Of a stretch of DNA of 64,000 nt, positions 56,237-64,000 are shown piece by piece. A model generated the notes under the pieces. It worked only from the letters and a program-made list of their open reading frames with translations, did not search any database and was not told where the DNA came from. The DNA is from Bacillus thermotolerans (GTDB taxonomy: Bacteria > Bacillota > Bacilli > Bacillales > Domibacillaceae): NCBI RefSeq assembly GCF_000812025.2, contig NZ_JWJE02000009.1, positions 46,376 to 110,375 on the forward strand. The letters are read 5' to 3'. How positions within the stretch are numbered: the first letter of the stretch is position 1; each line of letters begins with the position of its first letter. Made by a program: the position numbers and the translations under genes.

Positions 56237-56257
56237 TTATAGAAAAGTAAAGTCTAT

Positions 56258-56287
56258 TTGACATGCAACTTGTCTGTAAAGTATACT
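56258..56287 (+). promoter_or_regulatory. Promoter of the HTH/membrane-protein pair
   Basis: Perfect TTGACA (56258-56263), 18-bp spacer, TATACT (56282-56287). Confidence 0.8.
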
Positions 56288-56291
56288 TTAC
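56276..56291. promoter_or_regulatory. Likely autoregulatory operator over the -10
   Basis: Perfect 16-bp palindrome GTAAAGTATACTTTAC covering the -10 hexamer. A further GTAAAGT half-site lies at 56247-56253, just upstream of the -35. The first downstream gene encodes an XRE-type repressor-like protein, the natural candidate to bind it. Confidence 0.7.
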
Positions 56292-56312
56292 CATTAAAAC
56301 AGAGGAGAGAAA

Positions 56313-56534
56313 ATGAAAAACATCATTCGCACCAAACGAATTGAGTGGAAAATGACGCAGGAGGAGCTGTCAAAAAAGCTGAATGTCTCAAGGCAAACCA
56401 TCATTTCCCTTGAGAAGGGCAAGTATCATCCGTCTCTCGTACTGGCTCATAAGCTGGCTCAAGTGTTTAATTGTCAGATTGAAGATTTATTTATTTTCGA
56501 AGGGGAGGAGAACATTGATGGATCATGTGATTAG
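56313..56534 (+). CDS. Small XRE-family HTH regulator
   Basis: 73 residues, ATG behind GAGGAGAG. A single Cro/CI HTH domain: IRTKRIEWKMTQEELSKKLNVSRQTIISLEKGKYHPSLVLAHKLAQVFNCQIEDLF. Such small regulators usually precede a membrane protein of the DUF2178 or similar type. Overlaps the next gene by 17 bases, implying coupling. Probably represses its own operon through the palindrome upstream. Confidence 0.9.
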   Translation: MKNIIRTKRIEWKMTQEELSKKLNVSRQTIISLEKGKYHPSLVLAHKLAQVFNCQIEDLFIFEGEENIDGSCD

Positions 56535-56817
56535 CGTGTCAGGACTGCTGTTTGGCGTTATTACGATAGGGATCGTGTATCTTATCAACCGCCGGATTGG
56601 GAAGAAGAGGAGGCGGTTTGATGAACGTCAACAGTATGTAACGGCTCGGGCAAAGGGGATGGCTTGGAACATTACCTCTGCTATTCTCCTAGCAGCATGG
56701 GTGATCGTTATTCTTTATGATGGGATTTCCTTTGCTTTTTTTCTAATGACCGGCATTTGGATTGCTCATAATCTTTCTCTTATTTTCACTTCTGTCTATT
56801 TCAGTCAAAGGAGTTAA
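56518..56817 (+). CDS. Two-helix membrane protein, partner of the HTH regulator
   Basis: 99 residues from ATG 56518, behind AGGGGAGGAGAAC. Membrane helices at ~4-24 (VSGLLFGVITIGIVYLI), ~52-70 (ITSAILLAAWVIVILY) and ~75-95, with a basic loop RRIGKKRRRFDERQQYVTARAKG between. R-x-D-E-R-Q-x-x-V is typical of DUF2178-like membrane proteins found next to small HTH genes. Role unknown. Confidence 0.78.
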   Translation: MDHVISVSGLLFGVITIGIVYLINRRIGKKRRRFDERQQYVTARAKGMAWNITSAILLAAWVIVILYDGISFAFFLMTGIWIAHNLSLIFTSVYFSQRS

Positions 56818-56840
56818 AGGGAGCAGGGGAAAATAAAATA

Positions 56841-56885
56841 CCTAAAATTTTCAGAATAATTAAATTAGATATTTTAGGCTTTTTG
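56841..56885 (+). terminator. Terminator after the HTH/membrane pair
   Basis: CCTAAAAT / ATTTTAGG arms separated by 22 AT-rich bases, followed by CTTTTTG. The same stretch contains AATTTTCAGAATAAT (56846-56860), a 13 of 15 match to the CodY box. Confidence 0.55.
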
Positions 56886-56905
56886 AGGTTCCTTTTATGA
56901 GCAAT

Positions 56906-56950
56906 TATGCTATACTAATTGCAAATGAAAAAACAATTAAGTATAACACT
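56906..56950. promoter_or_regulatory. Two CcpN-like operators at the gapB promoter
   Basis: TATGCTATACT (56906-56916) fits the CcpN motif TRTGHYATAYW completely and includes the -10 TATACT. AGTATAACACT (56940-56950) is the inverted motif with one mismatch. B. subtilis gapB is repressed by CcpN in the presence of sugar; the arrangement here predicts the same. Confidence 0.65.
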
Positions 56951-56974
56951 TATAGATTTAGGAGGAGCCGGTAG

Positions 56975-58003
56975 ATGAAGGCAAAAGTAGCAATCAACGG
57001 GTTTGGCCGTATTGGAAGAATGGTATTTCGTAAGGCGATTTTAGAAGATAATTTTGACATTGTAGCGGTGAATGCAAGCTATCCTGCTGAAACACTTGCT
57101 CATTTAGTTAAGTATGACACAAATCATGGCAAATTTGAAGGTCATATTGAAACAGAAGAAAACGCTTTAATTGTGAATGGAAAACGCGTACAGCTTGTAA
57201 ATAACCGCGATCCGCGTGAGCTTCCTTGGAAAGAGCTTGGCATTGATATCGTCATCGAGGCGACTGGGAAGTTTAACGACCGTGAAAAAGCAGCTCTTCA
57301 CTTGGAAGCTGGAGCGAAGAAAGTCGTTCTAACGGCTCCAGGTAAAAATGAAGACATCACAGTTGTTATGGGAGTAAACCAGGATGAACTTAACCTTGAA
57401 GAACATGAGGTTATTTCTAATGCTTCTTGTACAACAAACTGTTTAGCACCAGTAGCGAAAGTGCTTGATGAGCAGTTTGGCATTGTAAATGGGCTCATGA
57501 CAACTGTTCACGCTTATACGAACGATCAAAAGAACATTGACAATCCTCATAAAGACTTGCGCCGTGCCCGCGCATGTGCTCAGTCTATCATTCCTACATC
57601 TACAGGAGCTGCGAAAGCATTGTCGCTTGTTCTTCCGCAATTAAAAGGAAAGCTTCACGGCATGGCTTTGCGTGTTCCAACTTCTAACGTATCGTTAGTA
57701 GACCTTGTAGTAGAGTTGAAGCGCGAAGTAACAGTTGATGAAGTGAACGAGGCATTCATTAATGCGTCGCAAGGTGAACTAGATGGCATTCTCGATTATA
57801 CAACTGAGCCGCTAGTTTCTGTGGACTTTAATACTAATCCTCATTCTTCTATCATTGATGGTTTATCCACAATGGTGATGGAAGGCACAAAGGTAAAGGT
57901 GCTTGCTTGGTATGACAATGAATGGGGCTATTCTTGCCGTGTTGCTGATCTGGTTACTTATATTGCAGAAAATATGAAAAAAAAAATTGAAGTAAACGCG
58001 TAA
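56975..58003 (+). CDS. gapB: GapB, gluconeogenic glyceraldehyde-3-phosphate dehydrogenase
   Basis: 342 residues, ATG behind AGGAGGAGCC. NADP-preferring GAPDH used in gluconeogenesis. Seen: INGFGRIGRMVFR (~8), VNASYPAETLAHLVKYDTNHG (~32), the active-site Cys in SNASCTTNCLAPVAK (~150), and the late WYDNEWGYSCRVADL (~312). VNAS at the cofactor loop instead of the V-N-D of glycolytic GapA agrees with NADP use. In B. subtilis gapB and speD are linked; here a terminator and a structured leader separate them. Confidence 0.95.
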   Translation: MKAKVAINGFGRIGRMVFRKAILEDNFDIVAVNASYPAETLAHLVKYDTNHGKFEGHIETEENALIVNGKRVQLVNNRDPRELPWKELGIDIVIEATGKFNDREKAALHLEAGAKKVVLTAPGKNEDITVVMGVNQDELNLEEHEVISNASCTTNCLAPVAKVLDEQFGIVNGLMTTVHAYTNDQKNIDNPHKDLRRARACAQSIIPTSTGAAKALSLVLPQLKGKLHGMALRVPTSNVSLVDLVVELKREVTVDEVNEAFINASQGELDGILDYTTEPLVSVDFNTNPHSSIIDGLSTMVMEGTKVKVLAWYDNEWGYSCRVADLVTYIAENMKKKIEVNA

Positions 58004-58015
58004 TAGATTTATACG

Positions 58016-58048
58016 AACCGGCTTAGTTATTGCTAAGCCGGTTTTTTT
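58016..58048 (+). terminator. Terminator of gapB
   Basis: AACCGGCTTAG / CTAAGCCGGTT with loop TTATTG, then TTTTTT. Confidence 0.92.
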
Positions 58049-58154
58049 ATGGGAGCAGAATAAAAATTCCACAAATATCCGAGAAATAATTTATGAGATA
58101 TTGCAAAAAGAAGCCGTTCACAGTATACTAATTTTCGTGAAATAAATAGCTGCT

Positions 58155-58246
58155 TAAAGGGTTAGGACCTCTTCGGACTAACTTTCCCCCGTGGCAGTTA
58201 CTATTTTACAGTTACTTGAAAAAATGTAAAAAGGGGGAAACGGCCA
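58155..58246 (+). promoter_or_regulatory. speD leader with SD-sequestering hairpin
   Basis: GTTAG (58161-58165) and CTAAC (58178-58182) close a small hairpin. Next, TTTCCCCC (58183-58190) is the exact complement of GGGGGAAA (58233-58240), which is the speD ribosome site, and TTTTACA (58204-58210) pairs with TGTAAAA (58225-58231) inside. The structure would hide the SD. A metabolite- or protein-controlled translational switch is inference. Confidence 0.5.
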
Positions 58247-58621
58247 ATGGATACAATGGGTCGTCATGTCATTGCAGAGCTTTGGGGCTGTAATTTAGAG
58301 AAATTGAATGATATGGAAACAATTGAACAAATTTTTGTGGATGCTGCATTGAAATCTGGTGCAGAGATTCGGGAAGTGGCTTTCCATAAATTTGCCCCTC
58401 AAGGTGTAAGTGGAGTAGTCATTATCTCAGAATCGCATTTAACGATTCATAGCTTCCCGGAGCACGGTTATGCCAGCATTGACGTATATACTTGTGGAGA
58501 TCTTGATCCAAATATAGCAGCAAACTACATTGCAGAGGCGCTGGAGGCAGAGACGCGTGAGAAGATCGAAATGCCTCGGGGAATGGGCCCTGTAAAAGCA
58601 AAACAAAAAGTGATGATGTAA
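58247..58621 (+). CDS. speD: S-adenosylmethionine decarboxylase proenzyme
   Basis: 124 residues. Makes decarboxylated SAM for spermidine synthesis. Self-cleavage between Glu and Ser in [27 protein letters not shown] (~62-63) would give the pyruvoyl group; the catalytic His and Cys of the short bacterial class are both in this stretch. ATG lies nine bases after AAGGGGG. Confidence 0.97.
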   Translation: MDTMGRHVIAELWGCNLEKLNDMETIEQIFVDAALKSGAEIREVAFHKFAPQGVSGVVIISESHLTIHSFPEHGYASIDVYTCGDLDPNIAANYIAEALEAETREKIEMPRGMGPVKAKQKVMM

Positions 58622-58747
58622 AGTTGGAAGGTGTGTGCGCGACGGCATACGCCTTTTTCATTTATGTGTACCAAAACCATTGTCTTGTGCATTTGCTTGC
58701 TTTTTAATATCATGAAAGTAGCGAATTTAAAATCGGAGTTGATAATC

Positions 58748-59206
58748 ATGAAATGTCCGGCCTGTCAGCATAATGGCACGCGGGTAATCGATTCAAGGCC
58801 TGTGGACGAAGCACGGTCGATACGTCGCCGTCGTGAGTGTGAAGAATGCGGTTACCGGTTTACGACATTCGAAAAAGTAGAGGATTTGCCGCTTGTCGTT
58901 GTAAAGAAGGAAGGGACAAGAGAAGAGTTCAACCGTGATAAGCTTTTGCGCGGGTTGATCAAGGCGTGCGAAAAGCGTCCTGTCTCCGTTGAACAGCTTG
59001 AACAATTGACGATGGATGTAGAAAAGGATATACGGAGTCAAGGAGTATCGGAAATCCCTTCCTCAAAGGTAGGAGAGATGGTGATGGACCGCCTGGCTGA
59101 CATTGACGAGGTGGCATACGTTCGCTTTGCATCTGTGTATCGCCAGTTTAAGGACATCAATGTGTTTTTAGATGAATTAAAAGAGCTAATCAAGAAAGAG
59201 GAATAA
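58748..59206 (+). CDS. nrdR: NrdR, ribonucleotide reductase repressor
   Basis: 152 residues from ATG 58748 ([18 protein letters not shown]); the upstream open frame has no better start. N-terminal zinc ribbon with CPAC (~3) and CEECGYRF (~31), then an ATP-cone (~49-139: [30 protein letters not shown]). Represses ribonucleotide reductase genes according to ATP/dATP. First of nrdR-dnaB-dnaI. Confidence 0.96.
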   Translation: MKCPACQHNGTRVIDSRPVDEARSIRRRRECEECGYRFTTFEKVEDLPLVVVKKEGTREEFNRDKLLRGLIKACEKRPVSVEQLEQLTMDVEKDIRSQGVSEIPSSKVGEMVMDRLADIDEVAYVRFASVYRQFKDINVFLDELKELIKKEE

Positions 59207-59208
59207 TG

Positions 59209-59242
59209 AGCTGGAGACTAATTGTGTGCTCTGGCTTTTTTC
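59209..59242 (+). terminator. Weak terminator after nrdR
   Basis: AGCTGGAG / CTCTGGCT (two wobble pairs) then TTTTTT. Short stem, so read-through into dnaB is likely. Confidence 0.5.
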
Positions 59243-59267
59243 ATCAATGAAAGGTTAGATAAATACC

Positions 59268-60671
59268 ATGACAAGACATTGGAAAGAAATTCAGCCTGTA
59301 GATAAGTACACTGTGTCTCTTAGAGGTATGCTTCATGAGTCGGACCGCCGCATATTGACCTTCTTATACCAGCCGCTCCTTGGAGCCACTTGCTTTAGTT
59401 TGTATATGACATTATGGGCGGAGGTAGAGGAGAACCGGCTGAATTCTCAGGTGGCTAATCATTATTACTTAATGAACTTTCTAGGTAAGAATCTTCAGGA
59501 GATTTATGACGCTCGCTTAAAGCTGGAGGCACTCGGCTTATTGAAAACCTTTGTAAAGGAAATAGGAGATGTCCGGGAATTTGTGTACGAGCTGCAGCCG
59601 CCTCTTGCACCCGATCAGTTTTTCAATGATGGGATGCTGAATATATTTCTTTACCGTAAAATTGGACGAACTCATTTTCTGCGATTGAAAGATTTCTTTG
59701 CGGACCATGATATTTTTACGAGCGAGCATCGAGAAGTAACGAAAGACTTTCAGGAAGTCTTTTCCTCCGGTCCGCCGCCGTTTGACAGAGAGGCGGTAGA
59801 GGATAGCCGGCCGGGAGAGGGAAAGCAATACATAAGCAAGGTGGACAATCAGGGAGTACCGCTTTCCTCTTCAGAGTTTGACTTTAGTGTTCTTGAGTCA
59901 GCCCTTCAAGGAGTAATGGTACCAAAAACCTCCCTTACGCCATCAGTAAGGGAGACAATTGTGAAGCTTGCCCATCTCTATGGCATCAGCCCGCTGGAAA
60001 TGAAGAACCTGCTTCTGACAGCTGTCGATGAGAAGGATGAAATTAATATAGAGGTTCTTAGGAAGTCGGCCCGTGACTGGTACCAGCTGGAGAAGAGCGA
60101 AGAGCTGCCGGATCTAATTCACTTAGTGCAGCCGGCTGCGCTGCGAACGGTCCAGAGTGAACCAGCCTCCCAGGAAGAGAAGCTCGTTCACTATTTAGAA
60201 ACGACTTCTCCGTTACAGCTTTTAATCGATATTTCAGGCAGCCAGCCGTCGAAGGCAGATCTGCAAGTGGTAGAGGGTGTACTGTTCCAGAATAAGCTGC
60301 CGGCAGGCGTCGTCAATGTACTTCTGCAATATGTTATGCTGAAAACAGACATGAAGCTTACGAAGAGTTATGTAGAGAAGATCGCTTCCCATTGGTCCCG
60401 TAAGAAAATAAAAACAGTACAGGAAGCAATGGAGCTCGCGAAAAAGGAGCATCGTCAGTATTCAGAGTGGGCGAATAACAAGCGTAGTCCAAAGCAAAAA
60501 GTGACAAGGACCGAGAAGCTGCCTGATTGGTTCCACGAGGAAGACAAGACCCAGCCTTCCTCGCCAGCTGAAGATCCGTCTTTAGATACAAAACGAAAAG
60601 AATTAGCCGAAAAGATTAAAAATCGGCGCTTGAAAAGGCAGGTGAAAAATGGCAATGAAACGAATGGATGA
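59268..60671 (+). CDS. dnaB: DnaB, replication initiation / helicase loading protein
   Basis: 467 residues. This is the Gram-positive DnaB (helicase co-loader), not the helicase. N-terminal winged-helix region (~1-115, VSLRGMLHESDRRILTFLYQPLLGATCFSLYMTLW), a middle DnaD/DnaB domain (~200-300), and a C-terminal DnaB_2 domain (~310-410) ending with KKEHRQYSEW. Attaches the origin complex to the membrane and loads DnaC helicase together with DnaD and DnaI. The C-terminal domain is also found free-standing at 5631-5972. Overlaps dnaI by 23 bp. Confidence 0.96.
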   Translation: MTRHWKEIQPVDKYTVSLRGMLHESDRRILTFLYQPLLGATCFSLYMTLWAEVEENRLNSQVANHYYLMNFLGKNLQEIYDARLKLEALGLLKTFVKEIGDVREFVYELQPPLAPDQFFNDGMLNIFLYRKIGRTHFLRLKDFFADHDIFTSEHREVTKDFQEVFSSGPPPFDREAVEDSRPGEGKQYISKVDNQGVPLSSSEFDFSVLESALQGVMVPKTSLTPSVRETIVKLAHLYGISPLEMKNLLLTAVDEKDEINIEVLRKSARDWYQLEKSEELPDLIHLVQPAALRTVQSEPASQEEKLVHYLETTSPLQLLIDISGSQPSKADLQVVEGVLFQNKLPAGVVNVLLQYVMLKTDMKLTKSYVEKIASHWSRKKIKTVQEAMELAKKEHRQYSEWANNKRSPKQKVTRTEKLPDWFHEEDKTQPSSPAEDPSLDTKRKELAEKIKNRRLKRQVKNGNETNG

Positions 60672-61587
60672 AGCACTCAGCAAGCTGGCCCGTTCACCAG
60701 ACTTCAAAGAGCGCTATGAAAGCATGCGGCGTGAGATTTTAGAAGACCCGGCCGTGAAGGCTTTTCTAGATGAGCAGGAAGACAGAATCCCGCCGGATGT
60801 ACTGGATAAAAACCTGATGAAGCTATATGAATTTAAGACGCAGAGCTTTGGATGCGAGAAATGCCCAAGTCTTGAAGGCTGCATAAATATGATGAAGGGG
60901 TACGAACCAAAGCTTGTTTGGCGCCGGGGCGGCATTGATATTGACTACCATCGCTGTCCGCGCAAGGTTCGGGATGATGAGCAAAGAAAAAATGAAAAGC
61001 TGATCAAAAGCCTGTATGTGCCAAAGGACATTTTGCATGCTGATTTTTCAAGCCTTGATCTAGGGGACAATGGGCGCTTGAAGGCGATTGAGCTTGCAGA
61101 AGAATTTATAGAAAACTACACGAAAGACAAGAGCAGCAAAGGACTTTATATATACGGACCCTTTGGTGTAGGAAAATCCTATCTCTTAGGGGCGATTGCG
61201 AACGATCTTGCTGATATGAACGTGTCGTCTTTAATTGTTTATTTCCCCGAATTCATCCGCGAACTAAAGCAGTCGTTTAACGATCAGTCAATGGACAAGA
61301 AGCTGGAAGTGGTGAAGACGGCACCTATTCTTATGATCGATGATATTGGTGCAGAAACAATGTCGAGCTGGATGCGTGATGATATTTTAGGAACGATTCT
61401 TCAGTTCCGTATGCTGGAAGGACTGCCGACCTTATTTACATCTAACTTTAACTATGACGGCCTTGAGCATCATTTAACGTATTCACAGCGTGGCGAGAAG
61501 GAAGAGATGAAAGCGAAGCGCATCATGGAGCGAATTCAATATTTAACGAATCCTGTTGAAATGAAGGGTGCAAATAGAAGGAAATAG
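60649..61587 (+). CDS. dnaI: DnaI, helicase loader ATPase
   Basis: 312 residues. N-terminal helicase-binding zinc domain (~1-130, CEKCPSLEGC-x37-HRCP) and AAA+ domain: Walker A YGPFGVGKSYLLGAI (~170), Walker B LMIDDIGAE (~223), sensor LFTSNFNYDGLEHH (~258) and the Arg finger region ERIQYL. Loads the replicative helicase DnaC. ATG 60649 has AGGTG four bases upstream; ATG 60655 is a possible alternative. Confidence 0.97.
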   Translation: MAMKRMDEALSKLARSPDFKERYESMRREILEDPAVKAFLDEQEDRIPPDVLDKNLMKLYEFKTQSFGCEKCPSLEGCINMMKGYEPKLVWRRGGIDIDYHRCPRKVRDDEQRKNEKLIKSLYVPKDILHADFSSLDLGDNGRLKAIELAEEFIENYTKDKSSKGLYIYGPFGVGKSYLLGAIANDLADMNVSSLIVYFPEFIRELKQSFNDQSMDKKLEVVKTAPILMIDDIGAETMSSWMRDDILGTILQFRMLEGLPTLFTSNFNYDGLEHHLTYSQRGEKEEMKAKRIMERIQYLTNPVEMKGANRRK

Positions 61588-61599
61588 ATCTGCTGCCTA

Positions 61600-61628
61600 T
61601 TGATTTTTTTAAAAACAACCCATATAAT
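61600..61628 (+). promoter_or_regulatory. Sigma-A promoter of the thrS T-box transcript
   Basis: TTGATT (61600-61605), 17-bp spacer, perfect TATAAT (61623-61628). Confidence 0.75.
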
Positions 61629-61671
61629 ACGAACAGACATATCAATAAAGTGAAAAGTATAGAGAAGGACA

Positions 61672-61905
61672 TGAATATTTATTTACGGTTTCCAGAGAGG
61701 GAAAGCGAGGCTGCAACTTTCCTAACACGGGATAAATATTTACCACCTTTGAACTTCGGCCGTGAACGCATCCGTGCTAGTAATGGACCGCCGGCAGCAG
61801 CCGTTATCTGATCTGGAGATTTCAACAGTAATGTATATGTTGAAAAGTAGGGTGGAAACACGATGATAAACCTCGTCCCTTCATTTGGGGGCGGGGTTTT
61901 TTTAT
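61672..61905 (+). promoter_or_regulatory. T-box leader (threonine) controlling thrS
   Basis: Stem I base AATATTTAT / ATAAATATT, specifier codon ACC (Thr) at 61742-61744 directly before ACCTTTGAAC, T-box AGGGTGGAAACACG at 61849-61862, and a terminator (CCTCGTCCC / GGGGGCGGGG then seven T) at 61868-61904. The bulge TGGA would pair with the UCCA end of tRNA-Thr (U73). This explains the 345-base gap before thrS. B. subtilis has ytxC between dnaI and thrS; it is absent here. Confidence 0.93.
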
Positions 61906-61932
61906 TTTTTAAAAAAGCAAGGAGTGTTCATG

Positions 61933-63873
61933 ATGTCTGAAATGATGAATATTACGTTTCCTGATGGAGCTGTAAAGGAGTTTCCTCGGGGAACAACAAC
62001 CGAAGAGATTGCCCAGTCTATTAGCCCGGGATTAAGGAAAAAAGCGTTGGCTGGCAAGGTGGACGGTCAGCTGCTGGATCTGCGCACACCGATCGAAGAG
62101 GGCGGCCGTCTGGAAATTGTGACGCCTGATCATGAGGATGCTCTTGAGATTTTGCGTCACAGCACGGCTCACTTAATGGCACAAGCTATCAAACGCTTAT
62201 ACGGCCATGACAAAGTTAAGCTTGGTGTAGGTCCTGTCATTGAAGGCGGCTTCTATTACGATATGGATCTTGATGAATCTATCACACCGGAGGACTTGCC
62301 AAAGATCGAAAAAGAAATGAAGAGAATTGTGGATGAGAACCTGGAGGTCGTTCGCAGGGAGGTAAGCCGAAACGAAGCCAAAGAATTGTACGAGGAACTC
62401 GGCGATGAGTATAAGCTTGAATTAATTGATGCTATTCCTGAGGACGAGAAGGTTACTATTTACGAGCAGGGAGACTTTTTCGATCTGTGCCGTGGTGTAC
62501 ACGTGCCATCCACAGGAAAAATTAAAGAGTTCAAGCTGCTGAATATCGCCGGTGCCTACTGGCGCGGTGATAGTGATAATAAGATGCTGCAGCGTATCTA
62601 CGGTACAGCCTTCTTCAAGAAAGAGGATCTAAAGCAGCATTTGAAGATGCTCGAGGAGGCGAAAGAGCGCGACCACCGCAAGATTGGCAAAGAGCTCGAT
62701 CTGTTCATGAGTTCGCAAAAAGTAGGTCAGGGCTTGCCAATGTGGCTGCCGAAGGGTGCGATAATCCGCCGTATTATTGAGCGTTATATTGTAGACAAGG
62801 AAGAAAGCCTTGGCTATAACCACGTGTATACACCGATCATGGCAAACGTAGAGCTTTATAAAACAAGCGGACATTGGGACCACTATCAAGAGGATATGTT
62901 CCCGGTCATGGATATGGATAATGAGGAGCTTGTACTCCGCCCAATGAACTGTCCGCACCATATGATGATTTACAAGAATGGTATCCATTCCTATCGTGAA
63001 CTGCCAATCCGCATTGCGGAGCTCGGCACAATGCACCGCTATGAAATGTCCGGTGCGCTCTCCGGCTTGCAGCGGGTGCGTGGTATGACATTGAACGATG
63101 CACACATTTTCGTTCGTCCGGATCAAATTAAAGAAGAATTCAAGCGAGTTGTTCACTTGATCTTGGAAGTGTACAAAGACTTTGACTTAAATGATTATTC
63201 CTTCCGTCTTTCTTATCGTGACCCAGAAGATACAGAGAAGTATTTTGATGATGATGAAATGTGGGAGAAAGCACAAGGCATGTTGAAAGAAGCGATGGAT
63301 GACCTGGGCCTCGATTACTTCGAAGCAGAAGGAGAAGCCGCATTCTATGGACCTAAGCTCGATGTGCAGGTGAAAACGGCTCTTGGCAAAGAGGAGACAT
63401 TGTCGACTGTTCAGCTTGACTTCCTCCTGCCAGAAAGATTTGATTTGAACTACATCGGTGAAGATGGAAAGCAGCATCGTCCAGTCGTTATTCACCGTGG
63501 AGTCGTATCCACAATGGAACGCTTTGTCGCATTCTTGATCGAAGAATATAAAGGAGCCTTCCCGACATGGCTGGCGCCGGTGCAGGTGCAAATTATTCCT
63601 GTATCTGTGAACGTTCATTTAGATTATGCGAAAGAAGTACAGGATCAATTGCGCCGTGCAGGCATCCGTACCGAGCTTGACGGGCGTGATGAAAAGCTCG
63701 GCTATAAGATCAGAGAAGCACAAATGCAAAAGATTCCATATATGCTTGTGATCGGAGATAAAGAAATTGAAGACAAGGCAGTGAATGTTCGCAAATACGG
63801 CGAGCAGAAGTCAGAGACAGTCGCCTTTGATGACTTCCTTGACACGATTAGAAAAGAAGCAAGAAAAGCATAA
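61933..63873 (+). CDS. thrS: Threonyl-tRNA synthetase
   Basis: 646 residues from ATG 61933 (AAGGAGTG eight bases upstream; ATG 61930 adjacent). Class II synthetase: TGS domain (~1-65), editing/SAD domain (~70-240, [16 protein letters not shown] with HxxxH and a later C-R-G-V-H), catalytic core (~240-535: [12 protein letters not shown] with the zinc Cys/His, [62 protein letters not shown]), and anticodon-binding domain (~540-640). Controlled by the T-box. Confidence 0.98.
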   Translation: MSEMMNITFPDGAVKEFPRGTTTEEIAQSISPGLRKKALAGKVDGQLLDLRTPIEEGGRLEIVTPDHEDALEILRHSTAHLMAQAIKRLYGHDKVKLGVGPVIEGGFYYDMDLDESITPEDLPKIEKEMKRIVDENLEVVRREVSRNEAKELYEELGDEYKLELIDAIPEDEKVTIYEQGDFFDLCRGVHVPSTGKIKEFKLLNIAGAYWRGDSDNKMLQRIYGTAFFKKEDLKQHLKMLEEAKERDHRKIGKELDLFMSSQKVGQGLPMWLPKGAIIRRIIERYIVDKEESLGYNHVYTPIMANVELYKTSGHWDHYQEDMFPVMDMDNEELVLRPMNCPHHMMIYKNGIHSYRELPIRIAELGTMHRYEMSGALSGLQRVRGMTLNDAHIFVRPDQIKEEFKRVVHLILEVYKDFDLNDYSFRLSYRDPEDTEKYFDDDEMWEKAQGMLKEAMDDLGLDYFEAEGEAAFYGPKLDVQVKTALGKEETLSTVQLDFLLPERFDLNYIGEDGKQHRPVVIHRGVVSTMERFVAFLIEEYKGAFPTWLAPVQVQIIPVSVNVHLDYAKEVQDQLRRAGIRTELDGRDEKLGYKIREAQMQKIPYMLVIGDKEIEDKAVNVRKYGEQKSETVAFDDFLDTIRKEARKA

Positions 63874-63882
63874 TAATTTAAG

Positions 63883-63912
63883 AAAGCTCCCCGCAGCTGC
63901 GGGGAGCTTTCA
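63883..63912 (+). terminator. Terminator of thrS
   Basis: AAAGCTCCCCGCAG / CTGCGGGGAGCTTT perfect stem, followed by CATTCTG; the T run is weak but the stem very strong. Confidence 0.85.
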
Positions 63913-63937
63913 TTCTGTTGATAAAGTCTTCTGTCAA

Positions 63938-63966
63938 TGGACAAACAGTGAAAAAATATGTAGAAT
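63938..63966 (+). promoter_or_regulatory. Promoter of a gene beginning beyond the right edge
   Basis: TGGACA (63938-63943), 17-bp spacer, TAGAAT (63961-63966). A strong ribosome site GAGGAGG follows at 63986-63992, so a coding start is expected within a few bases of the window end. The gene itself cannot be seen. Confidence 0.5.
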
Positions 63967-64000
63967 CTCCTCAGAATACGTGAAAGAGGAGGTTTTTTTA

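Noticed and set aside
62629..63156. 175-codon antisense frame within thrS
   Set aside because: Entirely opposite conserved synthetase motifs, His/Val/Ile-rich composition typical of reverse-strand reading, no SD.

Overview
The window is a 64 kb stretch of chromosome from a low-GC, endospore-forming member of the Bacillaceae. Gene content and order follow the Bacillus subtilis ytx/ytr region closely: acuCBA/acsA, tyrS, rpsD, ezrA-nifZ-thiI, sppA-yteJ-ytfI-ytfJ-tpx-ytxK, argGH, ytkL-ytoI-ytpI-nrnA-ytrHI-dnaE, ytsJ-accDA-pfkA-pyk, citZ-icd-mdh-phoPR, polA-mutM-ytaF-coaE, gapB-speD-nrdR-dnaB-dnaI-thrS. Sporulation-linked genes (ytfJ, ytrH, ytrI, ytvI, ytaF) point to a spore former. I saw no rRNA, tRNA, insertion sequence, prophage or CRISPR array. 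The genus cannot be fixed from the sequence alone.

Layout. 1-3.8 kb: acuCBA (minus) and acsA (plus) diverge and form the acetyl-CoA synthetase acetylation switch. 3.8-9.5 kb: T-box-controlled tyrS, a stand-alone DnaB_2-domain protein, the UV endonuclease uvsE, then rpsD, a GAF sulfoxide reductase and hisJ on the minus strand. 9.7-22.6 kb: ezrA, the nifZ-thiI sulfur relay, an acyl-CoA synthetase, RarD, sppA, small membrane and sporulation genes, tpx, ytxK and an EcsC-family gene. 22.6-32 kb: a small unknown gene, argGH behind ARG boxes, a stress protein, an M24 peptidase, ytkL, ytoI, ytpI, nrnA and ytrHI. 32-44 kb: dnaE, then ytsJ-gntR-accD-accA and pfkA-pyk, i.e. malic enzyme, a FadR-type regulator, acetyl-CoA carboxylase subunits and lower glycolysis. 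44.9-51.1 kb: TCA genes citZ-icd-mdh and phoPR. 51.4-63.9 kb: DNA repair and replication (polA, mutM, nrdR, dnaB, dnaI), coaE, a small HTH/membrane pair, gapB, speD and T-box-controlled thrS.

The most interesting signal is regulatory. Two perfect palindromes sharing the core GGTCAGACC occur in the window: one just downstream of the ytsJ promoter and one exactly between the -35 and -10 of pfkA. The FadR/GntR gene sits inside the ytsJ-accDA cluster. This predicts a local regulon in which one repressor coordinates NADPH/pyruvate supply, malonyl-CoA formation and glycolytic flux. Secondary signals are the free-standing DnaB_2-domain protein resembling the C-terminus of DnaB from the same window, a speD leader able to hide its Shine-Dalgarno sequence, an HTH/membrane-protein pair with a 16-bp operator over its own -10, two CcpN-like sites at gapB, a 20-bp tandem duplication in the pfkA leader, and an overlapping upstream ORF at citZ. 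All functional statements rest on reading the sequence and on known families; nothing was searched or computed.
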